A stretch of DNA of 64,000 nucleotides, from the NCBI GenBank assembly GCA_016584305.1, contig JACEEZ010023663.1, positions 585,927-649,926 on the forward strand, written 5' to 3'. A program made the position numbers and the translations under genes. The DNA is from Chionoecetes opilio (lineage: Eukaryota > Arthropoda > Malacostraca > Decapoda > Majidae). The notes beneath the pieces were generated by a model. The model did not search any database and was not told the origin of the DNA. It saw nothing but the letters and a program-made list of their open reading frames with translations. How positions within the stretch are numbered: position 1 is the stretch's first letter; each line of letters starts with the position of its first letter. Of this stretch, positions 63,606 through 64,000 are shown in pieces.

Positions 63606-63843
63606 CCGTCAATAACACTGTAGTCGCCACTGCACTAATGTTGCCAGGTGAATTTTATAGGCAAATATTACAAATTTTAGCATCACTACAGACCTGTATG
63701 TGCCACTGAAGACAGGTACATAATATAAACTACTGTGCATGCCTCTTCAGTGACACATACAAATCTGTAGTGATGCTAACATTCGTAATATATGGCGCCT
63801 GGCGACAGTAGTGCAGTGACGACTATAGCGTTATTGACGGTAA
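63603..63843. mobile_element. TA-type palindromic MITE with visible empty site
   Basis: CCGTCAATAACACTGTAGTC to AGCGTTATTGACGG, flanked by TA on both sides. A neighbouring unit of the host array reads ACCATCTAAGCTGCC, the uninterrupted target, so one TA was duplicated. Confidence 0.88.
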
Positions 63844-63901
63844 GCTGCCTGGCACTAGAAAACTGTCAATTATTACACTAAGAAATACTCTATGGTTAAG
63901 G

Positions 63902-64000
63902 TGCCGTAGATAACAGTGAAGTCGCCACCTACAGTGAAGTCGCCAGGCGCCAAATATTACGAATTATAGCATCACTACTGATTTTTATGTGCCACTGAAG
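63902..64000. mobile_element. TA-type palindromic MITE, cut by window end
   Basis: Begins GCCGTAGATAACAGTGAAGT with a duplicated AGTGAAGTCGCC and continues to TGTGCCACTGAAG at the last base. Confidence 0.78.

Overview
The window is eukaryotic genomic DNA with spliced genes, long introns, very many dispersed and tandem repeats, and no operon-like packing. Two spliced genes, both on the minus strand, can be reconstructed. The repeat landscape (a very abundant LINE 3' end with an ATAAGAAC-type tail, TTAA- and TA-inserted MITEs, many private minisatellites) and the divergence of the proteins from human suggest an arthropod, most likely a decapod crustacean such as a crab. The organism call is an inference from recalled repeat character, not a database match.

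Gene 1 is SUPV3L1 (SUV3), the mitochondrial ATP-dependent RNA helicase, at 14261-32851 on the minus strand. All 17 coding exons can be placed with GT/AG junctions and consistent phases. They include a short Arg-rich first exon (32721-32851) that looks like a mitochondrial presequence. The corrected reading gives about 814 residues, close to the roughly 786 of the human protein. As sequenced, the frame is broken once in exon 3 and twice in exon 10, and exon 10 has also lost the conserved residues before helicase motif V. Each is either an assembly error or real decay.

Gene 2 is an RNF38/RNF44-family RING-H2 E3 ligase on the minus strand. Its exons lie at 62371-62736, 61882-62150, 59027-59162 and 48516-48587 (stop). 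The RING is split by a 10.4 kb intron. The 5' end lies beyond the window or is unrecognised, and the conserved exon between the poly-Pro exon and the RING exon could not be found.

Region by region: 1-498 is a LINE reverse-transcriptase fragment. 2424-11515 is a palindrome with arms of about 3.8 kb, broken on the left by a 5'-truncated RNase H-bearing LINE with a 12-bp target duplication. 11786-14260 holds tandem duplications and LINE debris. 14261-32851 is SUPV3L1, where many introns carry their own minisatellite next to a splice site and a 3.5 kb foldback element with a GC-rich core fills intron 1. 33000-48500 is intergenic, with hairpin MITEs, LINE relics and a minisatellite downstream of gene 2. 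48516-62736 is the RNF gene, and 62800-64000 is repeats.

Two patterns stand out besides the palindrome. Exon edges (a few exon bases plus the splice site) are duplicated in neighbouring introns for at least five exons of the two genes. Two non-autonomous transposon families can be defined with their target sites, because copies sit inside other repeats whose empty sites are visible.
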